A DNA stretch of 64,000 nucleotides from Dermacentor variabilis (GCF_050947875.1 NC_134573.1:64519815-64583814), one strand, 5' to 3'. Counted from the first letter of the stretch, positions 10,092 through 22,155 are shown. Numbers and translations: made by a program. Notes: generated from the sequence alone by a model not told the origin.

Positions 10092-10123
10092 AAACTAGAA
10101 TTGTACTATCTGCCACTGGCAAC
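10053..10123. repeat. Perfect 25-bp inverted repeat at the LINE 5' end
   Basis: The first 25 bases (10053-10077) and the last 25 (10099-10123) are exact reverse complements, separated by about 21 bases. The inner arm encodes endonuclease sequence of the LINE (LSATGN block). The outer arm is therefore an inverted copy of LINE sequence added at its truncated 5' end. Confidence 0.9.
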
Positions 10124-10169
10124 CTTTGACATTTTTTGAAAGCGTTCACTAAAACACTCTGCATATATA

Positions 10170-10236
10170 AATGTGTATACGTGCATTGCTTGTGTGCGTG
10201 CGCAACGCACGCACACAAGCACATGTACGCATACAC
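10170..10236. repeat. Palindromic GT/AC-rich hairpin
   Basis: GCTTGTGTGCGTGC is followed after five bases by its exact reverse complement, and looser pairing extends outward (GTATACGTGCAT against ATGTACGCATAC). It lies directly outside the LINE hairpin. Confidence 0.8.
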
Positions 10237-11856
10237 ACACGTGTGTGTGCCTACTCATGCGACAATTATTCGGTCCGTTCGTGAGGCGCATTTTATTTTA
10301 CAGCATAACTCTCATTCGAGCACTCCAGATAATTTTCGTATCAATAATGGTATGTGATTTATTCGCGCTTTGATATGAAGCGGAAATGACGTCCTGCTTC
10401 ATATCGCAGACAGGATGTCGTCCGTAAGCATACGTTCGCTCATACGGTATGCCACAGGATGAGCAAAACCGTGGGCACAGACACTACGTCACATCGACTT
10501 AGTGCTGAAGTGAAAGTTTGAGCAATATACTAGAACTTCTGTCAGCATGGAAGACGGAAGCGAACTGTGCAACAACAACCAATTATTATAGTTGCGAACT
10601 TTTAGGCGTTTTTTCATTGTTTCATCTACCATGAAGCTTTATAGCCTCGAAAGCGTTGGGAAATATAATCATCATCATCCCTATGAGCGAGGGAAACCAC
10701 AAACTAGAAAAAAAGCAAAACGATAGCAGTACTGAGTACACATCATTGACAGGACTATTTTCAAGGAAGGACACTACACTTCTATTTGCTACCATCCAAT
10801 ACAGCGCCAAGACGAGCATGAAAATTCAGGCTGTCGCTCGCTTAAAGAAAACGGCCTATCAGACGTTAAGCTTAAGTTCGCAGCACAGCATTATTGCTAT
10901 TGCCTTCTATAGCAGTGCACGCCCAACATAAATACGTGCTAAAGCTGTTCAATGCATATTGACATGACAAATTAGAGTGCGCCAGAGAGGTATTAGCACG
11001 CACCACCCTGGGCTACCAGTTATTGCCTCTGGCCAAGCGGCCACAATAACGCATGTCAACGCTTAGCCGCATCAGTTCGGGCGGCGCAGATAGACATAAT
11101 TATATTCGTAAGATTGGTGCCCCCCTGTAGTAGAAATGTCTTACTTCGGCAGCCACGAGGGCTATTTTGGTTTTGCGATTCGACTTACGCTTACTATTGG
11201 CGCATTTACTGAAATTCGCACCTGTGCTAGCATTACATACACGCCTGTTTTCGACTACAGCGGTCGTCTTTGCAACAGCGGAGGGCATCGCGCTCTTGTT
11301 GATCTCACGAACAGTTTTAGCTTTGTAAAAGCACTTTTTCCGTAAGATTTTTCTCACGTCAAAATTTGTTGGCAAGTTTGTTTAGTGAATATTACCCCTA
11401 TTTTCTTTCTCAGACAAGGCAACTGAGGGGAAACTGGTGCACACTTCCTCCCGTTTTAAAATTTCAGCTGCTGCTTTAATTTCACGTTGTCATCTTGTTT
11501 CTTTACCTGCACACCAGTTTCGTAACTTTCAGTTGCGGCTCGCAGCCGCAATCTCTACCATGGACGGCAAGGTGACCGGTGTCTTTTCTAGAGCAGTGGT
11601 AGTTGTGCTCTGTGAGCCTTGTGTTCAGAAGACATCTACCTGTCTGATCAACGTACACCTTATCACACAACAACCGAATAGAACAATCTGGAGGACGCTT
11701 AAGCTTCGCCTTTAAGAGTGGAACGGGATAACATTCAAAGACCCCTCATGCTTCCAGGTAACTGCAGCTTATGTAACCGTGACGTTTACCGGGAAACGCT
11801 GGCGGCGAACGCTGTGCGTGTGTCGATCTCGTATTATTGTTTCGCACTTTTAATAT
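10237..11856. other. No gene recognised
   Basis: About 1.6 kb of AT-rich sequence with short open frames on both strands, none with a recognisable domain. It is the left flank of the gypsy insertion, ending with the ATAT target duplication at 11853-11856. Confidence 0.5.
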
Positions 11857-12016
11857 TGTTACGTAAGAAGACGCAGGTGAAAAGCTACATACAAGTATAT
11901 TTACAACGTAATGCGCCGCACTTGGCCAAGACACAACCGCCCGCGCTAGCCTCCAAACGTCGTCGTATTCTTCTAACTGCTCGGCTCTTCGCCATTTGAA
12001 ATACTACTCCGTAGCA
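11857..12016 (-). repeat. 3' LTR of the gypsy element
   Basis: It matches the other LTR along its full length. On the minus strand it begins TGCTACGG and ends CGTAACA, the canonical TG...CA ends. It follows the integrase stop by a few dozen bases. Confidence 0.9.
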
Positions 12017-12050
12017 TTACCCCGGCGGCAAAAGCGCCGTCCCGGAGCGA

Positions 12051-12545
12051 CTAAAGGCCGCACTCGGAAGTAGTGCAGTAGGCCTTGAGCCTATTGACGT
12101 GCACGACATCACTAGATGCCAGAGTAGATGACGAGCTTGAACTCACAGGAGCAATTTCGTACGTCACAGGCGTCACGTGGCGCAGCACGCAGTAGGGCCC
12201 TCTGTATCGCGAAAGGAGCTTTTCTGGAAGTCCCACGTGACGAGTGGGCGACCACAGGAGCACGAGTGTACCAGGCGAAAACTGTACCTCACGGTGGCGG
12301 GCGTTGTACTGGCACTGCGGAGTGGTTTGTGAGGCCGTCAGTCGAGCACGGGCAAGCTGGCGTGCATGGTGGGCGAGCGCGATGGCGTCGTTCAGATCGC
12401 AACAAGAGGAAGTGCCGTGTCAGGGGGCAACGTCGGTTCGCGACCGTAGAGTACATAAAATGGAAAAAATCCGGCGGTGTCGTGCCGGGAAGAATTATAA
12501 CTAAATGCGAGGTAAGGAATGGCAATGTCCCAGTCGTGGTGGTCC
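12051..12545 (-). pseudogene. Integrase C-terminal part of the gypsy element
   Basis: The minus strand from 12545 leftward resumes the integrase frame interrupted by the insertion: a DHHDWDIAIPYL block directly continues MLSKYVSK encoded at about 19085-19110. A YNSSRHDTAG block and a YGREP block follow. After a disruption, 12263-12051 gives a GLPEKLLSRYRGPY block (the GPY/F module), then VVHVNRLKAY and a stop. This part binds DNA during integration in related elements. Confidence 0.85.
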
Positions 12546-12554
12546 TTGGAAACG
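12546..12554. repeat. 9-bp target-site duplication, left copy
   Basis: TTGGAAACG here is repeated exactly at 19082-19090, immediately outside both ends of the long-inverted-repeat element. Confidence 0.9.
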
Positions 12555-14186
12555 GCGTGCGTCTATTTGTCGTACAAAAATCCCTCACGTGACCTGATCC
12601 TACGTGCCTAGGGACAGCATCGTTTAGGCATTTTTGAGAAGGCGCGATGCTGGCGCCGAGCGACGCCGTGGCGTGTTCGTCCTCGGCGTGATCGTTCACT
12701 GGACCGCGCGTTGTTCAACACTGTTCATGTGATTGTACGTGCGCTGCTTGTGTGTTCATTGTAGATTCTGAGTTACTTGGGGGAAAGCCGTGTGTAGTGG
12801 CGGTGCGGCAGGGCGGCTTTGGCCTCGGTGAGCTCTCGCAGTACAGAATCTGCATTGTGTGACCAGTGCTTTCTTGAGAACCCGGCGGTGGTGACGATTG
12901 AAATATCGAAGTGGCCTAGCGCCTCGGCAGCGAAGTTCTGCGAACCGTGATATGGCGTCGCCGTGCCCGACTTTGCTTAACGGATATAGACGGATGTGCT
13001 GCTCGCTACAAGTCATGTAAATGCAACTGCGTCGAACGCCCACTGTTCAACGCTGAATGTGTGTTTGATGTGCTGTGCTTGAAACGAGTGGCGCAGCAGT
13101 GCAGCGGGGCAGGCGGAGGAGCAGAATGGCTTAGGGGCTCCGTTTGCGCGTTCACAGACATGTGCTCTAGTTTTGGTCTCATTAGCGGCTGTCGCGGGAT
13201 TGTGGTGTGCAAGCCCCTTGCCTAGTATCAGTTTACGATGCTAACACACAGCATGTTCACGTTCTTCCGCGCTATATGTCATTTGCATGACGACCGAGCT
13301 GAAAACGAGACATATGTCCGTGTTCTTTGCGCTTGTGTCGTAAATTACTTTCTATTGTGGAAGTTCTGTGAGTCTTCTTACTCAAAGAGTGCGAACGTAA
13401 ACATAAACACATGTGTGTCTGAAATTTTGAATTAACCATAATACCCTTTACGACTGATAAGCGGGCTACACGGCCTGTGTGAATCAGCTACGGTATGTTG
13501 CGACGCTCTTCCGTATGGTAGACTGATGCGTGGTGCGCGTTTATTTCTGTACTGTTGTAAAAACAATTTGTTTATTCACTCAATACAAATTTACGGCTTC
13601 TTCGCCGCAGTACATTTTAATTACGCAGTGAAGCATACTAAAAGTTGGAGGGGGCCGCTATCAGCCAGCATAGTGTGTACACTTAGGCGACCTGAGAGGC
13701 GGCGGGTGCGCGAGTGTATAATTAAAGTACTCTTATTATGGTCCAGTGACAGTGGCCCTTTTTCACTTTTAGTAGGCTTCACCGCAGTACATTGCTTAGG
13801 CTTTACCGCGAAATATTAGTGTATTGCTGGAAAGATAGTCGTAAAAAGCCCAATTATGCAACGTTTCTTTTCTAGTTTGCTACACCGCAATACAGGGGTA
13901 TAAATAAGCATCGTGCAGCAAAGCATACCAAGAGTGGAAAGGGCACATAGTTTTACACTGTGCTCACTATGTTCAATTGTGACATAATTTGCAAGTGCAT
14001 CTGTGCTCGTGGTAAGCTTCATTGACAATACTTTGTACATTACAAATTCATATTGCAGGGAAGCTTACTAAACCAGATTCGTCATTATGGTATGTGTTAT
14101 TCACCTTCAATGCAGGAGCACAATGCGGATCCTTGCCCCTGTTTTTGGCTGGACTGCACATGCTCTTTGAGAATTGATTCATTGTT
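12555..14186 (+). repeat. Left terminal inverted repeat of the 6.5-kb element
   Basis: The reverse complement matches 17390-19081 along its length with small indels. It contains internal degenerate copies of a motif around GTGAAGCATACTAAAAGT. The short open frames here occur in both arms because the arms are homologous, so they are not independent evidence for genes. Confidence 0.9.
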
Positions 14187-17100
14187 CATAAGTGCACTGG
14201 TACTTTACTCTAAACTGGAGGGCTCAAGTTGATATGGAAGCACAATTTTTATTAAGGGAACAAGGTGTTGCCGAGATAGTTGCAGTACAGCTTTTTTTTT
14301 CTTCCAGGCACCTTTTCTACGTGAAGCTTCCATTGCAGTGTTTCGAGCCTCTTTGAACCAGCACTTAGTGTATATAAATATTGTACATTGATTGGGAACG
14401 TCACCTAAGTTCATGTCTATATATAGTAAAATGATGTGGCACAACCAGACAAAATAAAGGAAGGGGGTGGGCTGCAGCAATATTAAGTGTTAAATGGTGT
14501 TTTATCCTTTCCCTTGAGTTTACTGTTTTCATGCTTTTTATGGATCCTCCGCAGTACCCACGCGAGTGTCGAACTTGAGCTTCCTGGTTTCAAGTCTCAT
14601 GGTTGTTACTCAACAGAACAGTGTGATAAACGAACAAGGGCTTGGAGGCATCCGTTCACCTTGCTTGCCTCATAATGCTGCTTCATAAGCACCGTGACTA
14701 TCCAGGCCAACTAGGAAGGCAGGTTTGTTGCAATCGCTTTTGAACTGTATTGCCGCCAAACCAACAGTGCTCTCAATGTCAGCTTTTGGCCAGTAGAATA
14801 CTTGCACCCAGCAAAGTCGTAAGGAAGCATTCAGGATGTCCGAAGTGGGCTTTTGAAGCTGGCAGCATTACTGAAGCGGCTTTGCCCATCTGCCCTCTTT
14901 ATGGATACACAAAGATGATTTCCTTTTTAAGAGGGATTGTTTCAGAGGTCGTCACATGGCAAAAGTGTTGGGTGTTTAGTAGCTTGTCTTTGCCCACTGT
15001 TAATAATCTGTTCCTCCTCCAGTGCCCCTGTGAAGTGCCTACTTTTTGGACACAATGTGCTCTTCATGCATGCATGCATTTTTAGCTTGTAAAGACGTCT
15101 ATTACCCCTTGCCTCAAGCTAGTCCTTGCTGATGTCACCCAAGAAGGCATTGGGGAGTATGGCAATGTACACTTACAGAACACTGTTGATAGCAGTGAAA
15201 CCAGATTAATGGAGCTGCTGTTCTTTTTTTGTCCACTCCATCCTGGTTACTTACAATAAGCAATGTCTGAGCAGAAGGCATATGTAGTTGGTCGTGCATA
15301 GCCTGCGCACTAAGACTTGTTGGCATGTTATGACCTTAGCACAGTGTTTATATGTAAAAACCTTCTGATGTGTTTATGACTTCCTTCTTTTTATCATACT
15401 TTGCCTGATAAAGCCAGCAAGTAGGTCAACCAGATATTCAACAGGCTTCCCTCTAGTTTTCCCAGAGTCTCCTTTACCAGTGTGCTGCTCATAGATATCT
15501 GTTTTCTTGACCTAGCACTGCACTTCAACCATGGCCACACCTACTAAACCTATAGCATGCGACCAAAAAGTGCTATACGTCATGTTGCTCCAAGCTCGTG
15601 ACATATGCTACAAGGCCTTAAGGAACACCCTCATTTATTTACGCCTTCATCATACTGTACGAAGCTTCGCATGAAAACTGCAATGATTAACGTCTGCTGG
15701 TTTTTCAGTGTTATTCCTGTCCAGTTTGCTGAAAGCTATGTCGAGTGTTTCAGATGCAAAAGACTGCTGCCGGACAAGTGCCTAAAACAAGGGTCGCTAT
15801 AACCACATATGTCAAACAAAATGAAAGAAGGGCACTGAGTGTACAGGCGGTTTACTTCATATTCAACAAGCTTGGTTCTTCCTCTGCAAGTGGGTCAACT
15901 CAACTTGCCCCAAAGACATGGCCTGTGACAAACTATGTGGCATGTGCTGTGTCCCCTGCAAAGTTCAAGATGTGTACAAGATCCTAACACCCTGCAGCAG
16001 CTTCTACAATGGGCAAACAGGTCACTATAAAAACGACTGCCTTTACTAACATGCTAATAACATGAAAACAGCCAGAAATTTGGCTATTCATTGGCCCCAA
16101 CTGCAGGTGCAAGCTACTTTTCCACCACATGTGTGTTGTTCACAAGAACTGGAGCTATACAAATGCCGATAAGAACAATGATGTTTAAAAGTAGTAGAGC
16201 TGCACTATATTCTGCACAAGCAGTGCTACCTGCACCGCTGGTACCTTATAGCCACAATATATGGCTGCACCACCATGCAAAGGCACGATTCTTGACTTAA
16301 CTTCTATTTATTATATTTATGGTGGCCATATATTGCAAATGTCACATGTGTCATGCCACCAGCAGTGGGTAGGAATCTTTCAAGCTTGTGTGACAGAGGC
16401 AAAACGGCAAAATACTACAATCACACTCAAATGTAAAACAGCCTTGGACACAAAAAACCTACATCATATTGTACAGAATGAAAGCGCAAGACACCATCTA
16501 AGAACAGTCTATGGCACCACATACTTGACATGGTGTAAAAAATGTTGACATGCCATACCCATAAACAAAAAGCAACAAACACAGAAAACACGCCTTAAAA
16601 TGCAATGTGCAGAGTCTGAAACCAAGAAAAAACAACCCGAAATAGGTTTCGCTAAGTCTTTCAACGATTAAAATTGTGAAACTGTCTCATCACTTCTTAA
16701 TGAACCAGCACAGCTGAAAAGTAAGGAAGGAAAGCCCAATAGCAGGGTCACAGAAAATGTCGCCAAATAAATATACTTTGCTTACCAAGGAAACCTGTGG
16801 TTTAGTTGTGGTCTGCGTATAAATTAATAGCGTATAAACTTTTCTTGTTGAGAATTATTTAGCGGATAGGGAAAAATGACCATAAGAGCACCAGGTGTAT
16901 GCATATTCTACGCACAAAAGCCACTGCTTTCTTTTATTTTTTTCTCTCTACTACTATTCATAAGTATTTAAGTGCCTTAATAGCACTCCTAACATCCTAC
17001 TGCAAAACACAAAATTGGGCAAGTTGTGGCATAAAGAAAACTGCAGCTTCACTCAATGTGAAACAAAGATGCAGTAGCTGGTGAAATATGCGCAGGAAGC

Positions 17101-17389
17101 TTACTTCATGTAGTGTTTGTTGAAGTGAACACTTGCCTATGCAAGTCGGTAATCTCCTCAAAAAAGTGAAATAAGTAAGAGTCGTATTTATTTGTGGGAG
17201 TTGTGCCTCCCAGTGTTGAAGTGGAAAGACTCGTCTTTTCTTCCTCCTCTTTTATATCTGGACTTGGCCACTGGTCTACACCAAAACAACCTTTTAGCTT
17301 CTTACTACTGAATTCGTTTTGATTTTCTCAAATCTATATTTCGGCTACCGATTGCTAGGTCTTGAGCTTAATCAAAGAATGAATCAATG
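14187..17389. other. Central 3.2 kb of the 6.5-kb element, no transposase recognised
   Basis: AT-rich sequence with short open frames on both strands. The longest (14750-15085 and 16261-16548, +) show no DDE, SWIM or MULE-type zinc motifs that I recognise. I see no coding support. A decayed transposase cannot be excluded by eye. Confidence 0.5.
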
Positions 17390-19081
17390 AAATGAATCAA
17401 TTCTCAAAGAGCATGTGCAGTCCAGCCAAAAGCAGGGGCAAGAATCTGCATTGTGCTCCTGAATTAAAGGTGACTATTGTTACAAAATGGCGAATGTGCT
17501 TTAGTAAGCTTCCCTGCAATATCAATTTGTAATTTACAAAGAATTGTCAATGAAGCATACCACGAGCACAGGTCGACTTGCAAATTATGTCACAAATGAA
17601 AATAATGAGCACAGTGTAAACCTATGTGCCATTTCCACTCTTAGTATGCTTTACTGCATGATACTTATTTACACCCCTGTATTGCGGTGTAACAAGCTAC
17701 GAAAGAAACGTTGCATAATTCGGCTTTTTACGATGATCTTTCTCGCAACACACTAGTATTTCGATGTGAAGCCTAAGCAAAGTACTGCGCTGAAACAAGC
17801 TAAAAGTGAAAAGGGGCCACTGTCACTGGGCCATAATAAGAGTACTTTAATTATACACTCGCGCACCCGCCGCCTCTCAGGTCACCTAAGTGGACATACT
17901 ATGCTGGCTGATAGCTGCCCCCTCCCACTTTTAGTATGCTTCACTGCGTAACTAAAATGTATTGCGGCGAAGATGCCGTACATTTGTATTGAGTGAATAA
18001 ACAAATAGTTTTTACAACAGTACAGAAATAAACGCGCACTATGCATCAGTCTACCACACGGAAGAGCGTCGCAACATACGGTAGCTGATCCACACAGGCC
18101 GTGTATCCCACTCACAGCCCACTTATCAGTCGTAAAAGGTATTATGGGTAATTCAAAATTTCAGACACACATATGTGTTTATGTTTACGTTCGCACTCCT
18201 TGCGTAATAAGACTCCCAGAACTTCCACAATAGAAAGCAATTTACAACACACAAAGGCGAAGAACACGGACATATGTTTCGTTTTCAACTCGGCCGTCAT
18301 GCAAATGACACATAGTGCGGAAAAACGTGAACATGCCGTGTGTTAGCATCGTAAACTTCATACTAGGCAAGGAGCTAGCACACAACAATCCCGCGACAGC
18401 CGCTAATGAGACCAAGACGGCAGCGCATGTCTGTGAACGCGCAAACGGAGCCCCTAAGCCATTCTGCTCCTCCACCACCCCCGCTGCACGGCTGCACCGC
18501 TCGTTTCAAGCACAGCACACCAAACACACATTCAGCGCTGAACAGTGGGCGGTCGACGGTAAATGCCAACTGCGGTCGACGCAGTGGGCGGTAAGCGCAG
18601 TTGCATTTATATGACTTGTAGCGAGCAGCACATCCCTCGATGTCCGTTAAGCAAAGTCGGACACGGCGACGCCAGATCGCGGATCGCAGAACTTCGCTGC
18701 CGAGGCGCTAGGGCACTTTCATATTTCAATTGTCACCACCGCGGGGTTCTCAAGAAAGCACGGGTTACAGAACGCAGATTCTGTACTACCAGAGCTCACC
18801 GAGGCCAAAGCCGCACTGCCGCACCGCCACTACTCACGGCTTTCGGCCAAGTAACACAGAACCTACAACCAACACACAAGCAACGCACGTACAATCACAT
18901 GAGCAATGTTGAACAACGCGCGGTCCAGAGAAGGATCACGCCAATCACGCCGAGGACGAACACGCCACGGCGTCGCTCGGCGCAAGCATCGCGCCTTCTC
19001 AAAAATCCCTAAACGATGCTGTCCGTAGGCAGCTAGGATCAGGTCACATGAGGGATTTTTGTACAACAAATAGACGCACGC
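17390..19081 (-). repeat. Right terminal inverted repeat of the 6.5-kb element
   Basis: Inverted copy of 12555-14186. Landmarks shared with the left arm include CAAAGAGCATGTGCAGTCCAGCC near the inner edge and the AAAAATCCCTCA block near the outer end. The arms differ by scattered substitutions and indels, so they have not been recently homogenised. Confidence 0.9.
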
Positions 19082-19541
19082 TTGGAAACGTACTTGGACA
19101 GCATATCGGTAAGAGTACTGTTTAACTGCTCTGTCAGGTCATTGGGTTGAGGATGGTATGAGGTAGTCAGCTTGTGTTGAATAGAGCAGGAACGCACAAT
19201 GTCGGCGATAACTCTCGAGAGGAAGTTACGACCACGGTCAGTAAGCAGCTGTCGCGGGGCGCCATGCACTAAGATAATGTCACGCAAGAGAAAGTCCGCG
19301 ACGTCAGTGGCGCAACTGGTAGGGAGAGCCCGCGTGATAGCGTATTGGGTAGCGTAATCAGTTGCGGCGGCTACCCATTAATTCCCAGAGGATGACGTGG
19401 GAAAGGGACCGAGGAGGTCTAATCCAACACGAGAGAACGGTTCCACTGGAGATGTCCGGCAGGTAGCACCTGAGGTGTTTTCCGACGCCGGTATGTGTCA
19501 CAGGCAGCAACATAGCATCGGACGGAGCGAGCGAGAGCAGG
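19082..19541 (-). pseudogene. Integrase zinc domain and catalytic core of the gypsy element
   Basis: The frame at 19287-19082 contains VHGAPRQLLTDRGRNF with the second catalytic Asp, and TSYHPQPNDLTEQLN with the catalytic Glu. It runs into the inserted element at MLSKYVSK. Upstream (about 19541-19300) the remains of the CDTCQR zinc pair and of an LDLLGPFP block are readable, but with stops (one near 19376) and frame changes. The core joins across the insertion to 12545. Confidence 0.85.
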
Positions 19542-20525
19542 CTAATAGGAGCGGCGGCGGACGCGGTCGTACGTGCGGGTTACCCCAAGATGTCCTGCAG
19601 TAAGTGCGTCATGCATCTCAACGAGCACAGTCTGTCGTAGATCTTTTAGCACGACAATAAGAAGATCAGATCCGTCAGGGAGCAAGTTCCTTCGGTACAG
19701 AACGCAGCCCTGGCGGACATATCGGCGAACGGATGCGTCGGTAGGTCTAGAGCCCAGACGCTCGATGAGTGCTCGCAGCGATAAGTCTCGGTACTGCTCA
19801 TCGGCGATGTTAGCGAAGGCAGACACAGAGAAAACGCCGTTGGCGGTACTACTGTCGGCGTCGTCAGGCTGGTCTACTGGGTAACGAGACATGCAGTAAG
19901 CGTCCTTGCGTAGTCGGCCAGATTTATAGGTGACAGTATACGAATATTCTTGGAGGCGTAAGGCCCAGCGACCAAGTCTTCCTGTAGGATCTTTCAGTGA
20001 CCATAACCAGCAAAGCGCGTGATGGTCTGTGACAACGGAAAAGGGTCGGCCATATAAGCATGGGTGGAACTTCGCAACCGCCCAAACTAGGGCCAGACCC
20101 TCACGCTCAGTGATATAATAGTTGCGCTCGGAGGGTGAGAGGAGCCTGCTGGCGTAAGCGATAACACGGTCGTTGCCGCGCTGGCGTTGTGCCAGTACTG
20201 CGCCAATTCCGTGACCGCTGGCATCAGTACGGACTTCGGTAGGTGCAGAAGGATCGAAATGGGCCAGAACGGGAGGCGTTGTGAGAAGGTCGATTAGATT
20301 CGAGAATGCAGAGACCTCGTTATCGCCCCACCGGAAAGAGGCGTCTTTTGGCAAAAGCTCGGTTAGTGGCTGGGCTATCGCCGCGATATTTTTGACGAAA
20401 CGGCGGAAGTACGAATAAAGTGAAGCTGCGCACATCCGTGACACACTTTGGAACAGGGAAGTGCGTAGCAGCATGGATCTTGCCTGGGTCCGGTTGCACT
20501 CCGTTCGCGTCAACGAGATGCCCAA
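19542..20525 (-). pseudogene. RT thumb, RNase H and integrase N-terminus of the gypsy element
   Basis: The open frame contains a YFRRFVKNIAAIAQPLTELL block, then RNase H with TDASGHGIGAVLAQ, ITEREGLALVWAV and VVTDHHALCWL, which carry the catalytic Asp, Glu and Asp. The usual HADALSR block is altered to a RKDAYCMSR sequence. It ends in the HHCC zinc domain (MHDALTAGHLGV), where the frame breaks before the Cys pair. The start codon is not meaningful; this is the middle of a polyprotein. Confidence 0.87.
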
Positions 20526-21359
20526 GGACGGTAATCTGGTGACGGCCGTATTGGCACTTCGATGCGTTCAGTTGCAGACCGGCTCGACGAAAAACGTCCA
20601 GGACTGCCGAGTGGCGCTCGAGGTGCGTAGCGAACGTTGGGGAGAATTCCATAACGTCTTCCAAGTAGCACAGGCAAGTGAACCATTTGGAACCGTGAAG
20701 AAGGGTGTCCATCATGCGTTCAAAATTGGTAGGAGCGTTACATAGACCAATTGGCATCACTTTGAATTGATAAAAACCGTCGGGTGTTACAAAAGCAGTC
20801 TTTTCGCAGTCGAGATCGTCCACGGTAATCTGCCAGTAGCTGGAGCGAAGGTCAATAGAGGAGAAGTACTGAGCATCGTGGAGGCAGTCAAGGGCGTCAT
20901 CAATTCGAGGTGAGGTATACGCGTCCTTTTTGGTAACCCTGTTAAGCTGCCGATAATCCACGCAAAAGCGCCATGAACCATCCTTCTTTTTACAAGCACA
21001 ACAGGTGACGCTCATGGACTACATCACGGTTCCATGATGTTCTTGGCAAGCATTTTGTGAACTTCTGCGTGAATAACATGATGCTAAGCCGGTGACACTC
21101 GATACGGGCGGCGATGAATAGAAGGGGCATCGCCGGCATTAATGCGATGTTTAACAGCTGTAGTTTGGGCCAAAGGACGATTGTTATTGTAAAAAATAAC
21201 GCGGTAGAGCTCACGAGCGTGCTGGGACGGCATGTCGGGCGCAAATTTTTTCTGTAAGTCGGCGATGGTACGAGTTGCCGACTGCGATGGTAGAGGAGGA
21301 TCGGCTGAATTGTCGTCTAATACAATAGATGCTATTGAGCATCTATTGAGCATGCTCAT
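20526..21359 (-). pseudogene. Reverse transcriptase of the gypsy element
   Basis: Blocks in order: CVDYRQLN, SIDLRSSYWQI (first catalytic Asp), KVMPIGLCNAPTNFERMMD, and the active-site loop YLED at 20656-20667 in place of YLDD. HLVDANGVQPDPGKI then leads into the next frame. Upstream pieces at 21359-21000 carry the RT N-terminal extension (VKHRINAGDAPSIHRRPYRVSP). The Asp-to-Glu change in the catalytic pair and frame changes at both ends indicate an inactive gene. Confidence 0.87.
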
Positions 21360-21534
21360 TCGAGTGATCCTCGAATGAGCAAAGCTGGGCCAGACATATC
21401 CCGCGTGGCAGCACTTGTGTCGTCAAGCCAAAATTGACCGCTGGCAGGCAGACGCAATTTGCCGTAATAGATAATACGGTATAAGGTACTGTGATCCCGT
21501 GTGTAAGTAGGACGTCTTGCATAGGAGCCGCGAT

Positions 21535-22010
21535 TTAGTGACCGTCGGGCACTGGTGGGGATGACACCAAGTCAACGTAAGTCAGTGCCGAAGGTGGCAA
21601 GCGAACGAAGTCGACGGAACTGGGGTGGCTTGGGTGTGGTTCAGCGGGATCCAGAACAGGCAGGTCAAGGCGGAGAGTACTCGCGGAACAATCGATGAGA
21701 GCAGAATATGCGGAGAGGAAGTCTAGGCCAAGGATGATGTCGTGGGGACAGTGGGCGATGACTGTGAATAGCACGATTGTGGAGCAATCGGCGAAGCAGA
21801 CACGGGCGACACACGTACCAATTACGGGGGCTGTTCTGCCATCGGCGACACGAACAACAGGCGTCGTGGCGCGTTATTATTTTCTTTAGGCGGTTACCAA
21901 GGTCAGCGCTCATTACCGACTTAATGCGCCCCAGTGTTTACAAAAGCAGATACCGAAACACCGTCGACTTGCACGTCAAAAAGGTTCAGATGAGCGGGCA
22001 ACGTCAGTAG
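21535..22010 (-). pseudogene. Retropepsin-like protease of the gypsy element
   Basis: The active-site block reads AFVNTGAH near 21925-21950, with Asn where the catalytic Asp of DTG should be (a single G-to-A change would explain it). The second conserved block, HDIILGLDFLSAYSALIDC, lies at about 21690-21750 in another frame. Together they form a decayed aspartic protease, which in intact elements cuts the polyprotein. Confidence 0.8.
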
Positions 22011-22155
22011 AGGATTTGGCGGTGTAGGGAGCAATGCAGCGTCACCTCGAGGCGCTGCATCATTTAGTTTTCCGGCTGGGAGCGGCGTCCGAAGGGAGTC
22101 GGCGAAAAGGAGCGACGAGGCTGGGGAGAGCGAGATTGTCGTCGTCGGGTGAAGG

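Larger units (their letters stand above)
6737..10123 (-). mobile_element. RT-RNase H LINE, 5'-truncated and decayed
   Basis: Reading right to left: the end of an apurinic-type endonuclease (about 10090-9740), a linker, reverse transcriptase in several frames (about 9300-8060) and RNase H plus a C-terminal zinc knuckle (7717-6737). The 3' end carries a short TCAC-rich tail near 6740-6765, like the LINE tail at 34.1 kb. The N-terminal half of the endonuclease is missing. A hairpin at 10053-10123 caps the truncated 5' end. It belongs to the same broad family as the LINEs at 54.4-57.1, 58.0-59.9 and 63.3-63.8 kb. Confidence 0.88.
12555..19081. mobile_element. 6.5-kb DNA transposon with 1.6-kb terminal inverted repeats (Mutator-like candidate)
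   Basis: Both ends begin GCGTGCGTCTATTTGT reading inward, and the 9-bp sequence TTGGAAACG flanks both sides. The terminal inverted repeats run about 1.6 kb each (12555-14186 and 17390-19081) around a 3.2-kb centre. Removing the element and one duplication restores the gypsy integrase reading frame across the junction, which confirms the boundaries. A 9-bp duplication with very long inverted repeats is typical of Mutator-like elements. I find no transposase, so this copy looks non-autonomous and the superfamily call is inference. Confidence 0.85.

Noticed and set aside
12756..13212. Matching open frames in both arms of the long inverted repeat (also 18406-19012)
   Set aside because: Shared because the arms are homologous DNA. 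No domain and no conservation evidence beyond that expected from recent duplication.
12555..19081. Polinton/Maverick element, because of the long inverted repeats
   Set aside because: Polintons make a 6-bp duplication, are 15-20 kb and encode a polymerase and integrase; here the duplication is 9 bp and none of these genes is visible.
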